Source: Sipunculus nudus
Taxonomy: Eukaryota > Annelida > Sipuncula > Golfingiida > Sipunculidae
Direction: 5' to 3'
Assembly (NCBI GenBank): GCA_026874595.1
Contig: CM049318.1
Span: 32,086,956-32,150,955, forward strand
Length of the DNA stretch: 64,000 nucleotides
Positions 61,401-64,000 of the stretch are shown one piece after another (within the stretch, counting starts at the first letter, position 1; every line of letters begins with the position of its first letter). Made by a program: the position numbers and the translations under genes. Under the pieces are notes generated by a model. The model was not told the origin of the DNA. It was given only the letters and a program-made list of their open reading frames with translations, and searched no databases.

Positions 61401-63151
61401 TTCATTACCTTCTGTCCCATCTTTCTCATATTTCTGACAGGATCAGAATATATTTTTCTTTGTAATATGACTTAACTTCTTGTGGATACATAATTGTCTG
61501 TGATTAATTATGCAAAATGGCGACCAATTTAATCATTTATGAAAGAAAATAATCAATATAATTGATTAACTGGCATAACACTACTTGACGTTAAGGTTAT
61601 ATAAATATTCACAACAAGAAAATGTATGAGATAGATGTTAATAATGTTTCTGTTTTATTTTATAAAATGTCAGTACAGTGACATCAGCTCTTAAACCGGA
61701 CTAGAAGTTAACTTTGCCTTGCCATCTACACTTACATAATCCCCGTGATTTTTAAAATTCTGTATAATATGGAGATTTTGTCTTATAAGAGCTTCATACA
61801 TTTAGAAAATATGAGACACTTGTTAGTACATGGATGCAGTTAAAACTCCCATCAGAAAGCCAACAGGTGTGTCTAATTTCGCCTACTGGGTGCATGACTT
61901 TTATGGTATTCCACTCATGCTACTGACACCACTGATGCCACAAAACATAAAATGAACCTTACATTGCCATTTTAAATTCACATCAGCCATGCAAGGTTAA
62001 AACTTTAAAACCAAATATCATTGAAATATGGAAAATTTTATATAAATCTAACAAGCTGGTTCACAAGTGATTTCATGCCAAAAATTCTCTGCTGATAGAT
62101 TTATATATTAGTATTAATTTAAATACCAGTTTAAAGCCAGTGGGAACCAGTATTTATATTTTTGGCTTTACCAGATTAGCTTTATAAATCAGACATGATG
62201 TACTTGTAACAAATTTAAATATAAAGCCTTAACCCTACACAACTGGCAACAAAAAAATATTATCAATTTATTCTCACCTACAAATGGTACCCGAACAAGT
62301 TCCAGTCGATGCAGCACTGGTGAGGATCCTAGGACAGCAATCAGTCGGGCGTACTTTAAGGGAGACTTGGGTCCTGCACAATTATTCATACAAAATGTCT
62401 GTAGCAGCGGAGCTAAAAAATCCTCAAATGGATCTGGATTTGTAAACCGTACCCAACGCAACTGAAGGTGCTTGATGTTCTCCATTTGGGGTAGGTCTGG
62501 AACGATGACTCCCGACAGGTGTAGATTGGTGACATTCATATTTGATATCAATGTGATCTTGTTTGACTGCGGGATTGGAAATTGACCATCCATGTTTTTA
62601 AATGTGTTTAGTATCTCCACATCTGGCATGTGTGTGATTAGTGCCTCTAAAACCTTGACTATTTTTGTTTCTACTCCTTTCAGCTTAATCAGAGAGCTTA
62701 AGGCTCCGATTATTCCTGGAACTGTTAGCTGATCACTCTTAGGCTGCCTCTTGTGCGTCAGACCCAAAGGGTCAAGACCATAGATGTATTCAACCTCTGG
62801 ACAACGCTTAAGCAAGCGTGTGAATATACCATCTGTGAATGCCCACGGGAGCCACCCACACAATTCATCTTCTTGGAAATGAAGTCTGGTTCTCAGCCTC
62901 AAATGGGATGTAACTGCTTGTTGCAACTGCTTGTTCATCATATCAAGTTTCATAATATCTCTAAGTGGCAAATCTTTCATAATATGACATAATATCTCTA
63001 ATGACAAGTTACTTATGTAATCTCTATTCTTCCAGTTTTCCAACACATTCTGACTGTGTCTCCCTTTCAGTTTTTTGGCTCTGTGACCCCGACCTTTGTC
63101 TGGGAACTTTTGATCGCTTTTCATTCCCTGGGATCCCTGAGTGCGACCCAT
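46300..63151 (-). CDS. FBXO38: FBXO38, F-box/LRR-like SCF substrate receptor, complete
   Basis: F-box proteins link substrates to SKP1-CUL1 ubiquitin ligases; in mammals FBXO38 targets PD-1 and ZXDA/B and co-activates KLF7. Thirteen coding exons on the minus strand: 63151-62278, 61074-60939, 60395-60265, 58753-58577, 58089-57939, 56650-56022, 55522-55386, 54192-54090, 51545-51367, 50499-50345, 49759-49626, 48698-48615, 46451-46300. Borders are GT-AG and phases are consistent, giving about 1013 residues against 1188 in human. The F-box is at about 48-85 (LEILCHIMKDLPLRDIMKL). Blocks matching human FBXO38 include GVET, FPIP, NCAGP with SLKY-like PLKY, VPFVGG, RGCARVG with SGTG, TSTSDPVI, NCGITDLV, PYGR and the C-terminal CDMDGPVVDDIYI. 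The central disordered part is shorter than in vertebrates. The exon at 58089 could start three bases later (58086). Confidence 0.95.
47817..47908 (+). repeat. 21-bp tandem repeat, about 4 copies
   Basis: AACAATGACCATTTTAGGTC is repeated with single changes (tgcccat, ggcca). Because the unit is 21 bases, all frames through it give periodic peptides. Intron 12 of FBXO38. Confidence 0.9.
49312..49402 (+). repeat. 30-bp tandem repeat, 3 copies
   Basis: AGAGCGAGTTTCATGAAAAT GATTCAAATT is repeated three times; a decayed fourth version is near 49504-49520. Intron 11 of FBXO38. Confidence 0.9.
50658..50845. mobile_element. CAGTGGAACCTC inverted-repeat MITE, TA-flanked
   Basis: Both ends read CAGTGGAACCTC inwards (12 of 12), and TTACGGGCA / ATTACGGACA follow. 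TA dinucleotides lie at 50656-50657 and 50846-50847. 188 bp with no ORF. Ends and target fit a pogo/Tigger-type non-autonomous element. Intron 9 of FBXO38. Confidence 0.88.
51693..52160. mobile_element. GGGCTCAA inverted-repeat element
   Basis: The left end, GGGGCTCAACATTAATGTTAACTACTTGCCCA, matches the right end read on the other strand, AGGGCTCAATAGTAACTGTTTAAAGTACTTGCCCA. Inside, ACTTGCCC and GGCAAGTA words recur. About 470 bp, no ORF. CAGGGCTC-like tips are seen in hAT elements, but no target duplication was identified. Intron 8 of FBXO38. Confidence 0.7.
52274..53820. mobile_element. 1.5-kb GTATCCCCAGACA element with internal repeats
   Basis: The left end is GTATCCCCAGACATAG; the right end on the other strand is GTATCCCCAGACAAAG. 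The inside holds about three tandem units of 290-300 bases marked by CCACAATCTTTTTAAAGATG, TGACCTTGACCTTTGACCTC and GAATTATCATCCAGAAACTAA, then a unique-looking part (53270-53760). The last part is shared with 63665-64000. Non-coding, in FBXO38 intron 8. A poly-C tract sits near 52297-52306. Confidence 0.8.
55305..55322. repeat. Poly-C tract (poly-G on the FBXO38 transcript)
   Basis: An uninterrupted run of about 18-20 C within FBXO38 intron 7, about 65 bases downstream of the exon 7 donor on the minus strand. The exact length may be unreliable. Confidence 0.9.
56022..56650 (-). CDS. FBXO38: FBXO38 exon 6: disordered, Gln/Ser/Lys-rich linker
   Basis: 629 bases encode about residues 490-700. 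The start, VGISSGTGLGIFAAF, matches VGLSAGTGIGVSSAL of human FBXO38. The sequence then becomes low-complexity: QPQGQGHQQPG, EQDEETGGSDNE, GRGGKRSKKSSQSSNS, a Cys cluster (FCAKCSK, CVCKCKS) and a basic C-terminal SRSHRRRKKSKHRSKS, a likely nuclear localisation signal. Acceptor TTTTATTACAG, donor GTAAAT. Confidence 0.92.
57365..57865 (+). mobile_element. Short dispersed repeat (GGGGACATTGATTTGG family)
   Basis: Starts with CAATCAAATTCATGGAATTAATGTCCC. It includes two tandem ATGTGGnGACATCTGCAGGnGAACATAAAAAC segments, CAAAACCAATCCCAGC, AATTTGAATGAAATCCAATA, a (GACA)n tract and TCAATGTCCCC. Relatives at 3975, 7860 and 59110. Confidence 0.78.
59110..59525 (+). mobile_element. Short dispersed repeat (GGGGACATTGATTTGG family)
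   Basis: Starts with CAAGCAAATTCGTAGAATTT ATGTCCCCCCGC, has GATGTCTCCACAT twice, CAAAACCAATCCCAACTAAGG, ATGCATAAGAGCAATCACCGA, GGAAAGTTATCACATGGAAA and ends near TCAATGTCCTCG. In FBXO38 intron 3. Confidence 0.78.
61215..61590. repeat. Dispersed repeat, copy 3 of 3
   Basis: Co-linear with 1035-1390 and 44170-44510 (TTATTTTATGTACCTCTTAT, TCTTGTACATGTATCATGCTGAAA, TTTCTGACAG, GTGATTAATTATGCAAAATGG CGACCAAT, TTGATTAACTGGCATA). In FBXO38 intron 1. Confidence 0.65.
62278..63151 (-). CDS. FBXO38: FBXO38 first coding exon: F-box
   Basis: 874 bases from the ATG at 63151. After a basic, non-conserved N terminus comes YISNLSLEILCHIMKDLPLR and DIMKLDMMNKQLQQAV, the F-box that would bind SKP1. The rest aligns with the first LRR-like part of human FBXO38 (GWLPWAFTDG, KRCPEVEYIYGLDP, GVET, HMPDVEIL, FPIP, NCAGP). 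The ATG was preferred over an in-frame upstream one at 63229 because an acceptor-like GATTATACAG lies between them (about 63171) and the homology begins later. Confidence 0.94.
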
Positions 63152-63238
63152 TTTGAGATGTCTGTATAATCCAGCAATTCTATTATGAAAAATTTTCTTT
63201 GTAATGATAACCAAATGAATGCATAGCAAATATTACAT

Positions 63239-63322
63239 GAGTGATCCCTATTTGTTGGAGCCTCCATCTTGGATAGATGGTTTAAGTTCCTCTGGGGCCT
63301 GCACTCTGGCTGACTTCATCTT
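63239..63322 (-). other. Possible FBXO38 5'UTR exon with a short upstream ORF
   Basis: On the minus strand an acceptor-like TTTATTATTTCAG is followed by GCAAGATGAAGTCAGCC. An ORF of 23 codons (MKSARVQAPEELKPSIQDGG then SNK and TAG) starts there. A donor-like GTAATA lies at about 63238, leaving an intron of only about 70 bases before the exon carrying the FBXO38 ATG. Expression evidence is needed to call this an exon. Confidence 0.4.
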
Positions 63323-63664
63323 GCCTGAAATAATAAAAAAAACTGCCAATCATACAAAATGTTTGATTTCTGTATCTTTTTCAAATAAAGCTAGAAGTCT
63401 ACAACCTTGGTTGTTTATAAAGTAAATGTGCATGTTCTGGTTAAGGGTGACAAAACACAAACTTAATTCCAAATTTGATGTCAAAAACTGAAAGCAATCA
63501 ATGAATAATCATTTCAGAATGTATAGATCTTTGCAATATATTATTATATGATCTGCAGCCACAAGAAATAAACTTAAACAGAGCACACAGTGTTGCAGCC
63601 ATGAACTGGCAAACATGGAAGATATAATATGAGAGAAAATTCTATTGGTATTAGTAATACATAT

Positions 63665-64000
63665 ATACATGTTTTCAAATGGTCATAACTTGTCATGATC
63701 CCAATCAAATATACCTCATCCCATAACCTACATCAAATGATCTATGTATATGCAAAATATGAAAGAAATTTGTCCATTAGTTTTTTACTTGTTATGCTCA
63801 CAGTACAGACAAGTGGCAATGATGGGGTATTAAAAGGCCCAAAAACAAAAAAAGGACAGAAGGTGGCCCACCTGTCTTCCGCAGAAGACAAAGCTATTCC
63901 AAGATCTTCAATCTATTTAATTTTTGGACCAATCCATTCATCCCTTATTGAGATATTTATGATTTTGTGTAATTTTTACCATATATTGCAATATTCAAGG
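63665..64000 (+). mobile_element. Partial copy of the 52.3-53.8 kb element, cut by the window edge
   Basis: CATGATCCCAATCAAATA, CATCCCATAACC, TATGTATATGCAaAATATgAAAG, GTCCATTAGTTTTT, TTATGCTCACAGTAC and ACCATATATTGCAATATTCAAGG all occur in the same order at 53275-53620. It continues beyond 64000. Confidence 0.8.

Noticed and set aside
62189-63229. FBXO38 start at the upstream in-frame ATG (63229)
   Set aside because: The added N-terminal residues are not conserved, an acceptor-like TACAG lies before the ATG at 63151, and family similarity begins much later.

Overview
This is a eukaryotic window. It is AT-rich, and its protein-coding signal is split into short exons with GT-AG introns. The exons lie among dispersed elements, tandem repeats and microsatellites. 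Several repeat types (blocks rich in GTCCGTCC, ends such as TTTTAGCTCAGCTGA, ends such as GCCCCCGCC...GGGGCAT, and tracts of TGACCTTGACCTTTGACC) resemble repeats I associate with molluscs, especially bivalves. That makes a mollusc or another lophotrochozoan the best guess. The assignment is an inference; no species marker was seen.

Three genes were reconstructed by hand from conserved exons. (1) About 255-5093, minus strand: the 5' half of SNAPC1 (SNAP43), which is cut by the left window edge. (2) 8941-41611, plus strand: a complete lysosomal/prostatic-type acid phosphatase (ACP2/ACP3 family). It has 11 coding exons and 424 residues, with a signal peptide, RHG and HD catalytic motifs, one transmembrane helix and a short tail with a YxxPhi-like motif. 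(3) 63151-46300, minus strand: a complete FBXO38 orthologue with 13 coding exons and about 1013 residues. SNAPC1 and the phosphatase are head to head. The phosphatase and FBXO38 converge tail to tail across about 4.7 kb. A fourth, unrecognised plus-strand gene may lie between SNAPC1 and the phosphatase (exon-like blocks at 5776-5858, 6263-6337 and 6811-6876). These genes share no pathway: one serves snRNA-gene transcription, one lysosomal phosphate hydrolysis and one SCF-type ubiquitination. Their proximity implies nothing about function.

Layout: 1-62 is a repeat end. 255-5093 is SNAPC1. 5.1-8.7 kb is the intergenic region with the possible gene. 8.7-41.6 kb is the phosphatase. Its 12.3-kb first intron holds TA-flanked short elements, a long inverted-repeat element, an element with a matching target-site duplication, and nested elements at 15.0-19.7 kb. 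Its 7.3-kb last intron starts with a 44-bp minisatellite. 41.6-46.3 kb is the 3' region, and 46.3-63.3 kb is FBXO38 with more elements in its introns. 63.3-64.0 kb is repeat-derived.

The most striking structure is the minisatellite at about 34,134-36,968, continued at 39,248-39,555. Its 44-bp unit is a copy of the exon-10/intron-10 boundary of the phosphatase gene, including the last exon codons and the GTAAGT donor. The intron therefore opens with dozens of duplicated, partly decayed 5' splice sites just before the exon that encodes the membrane anchor. A 2.3-kb element has inserted into this array. No intact transposase or reverse transcriptase, CRISPR array, rRNA or canonical tRNA was found.
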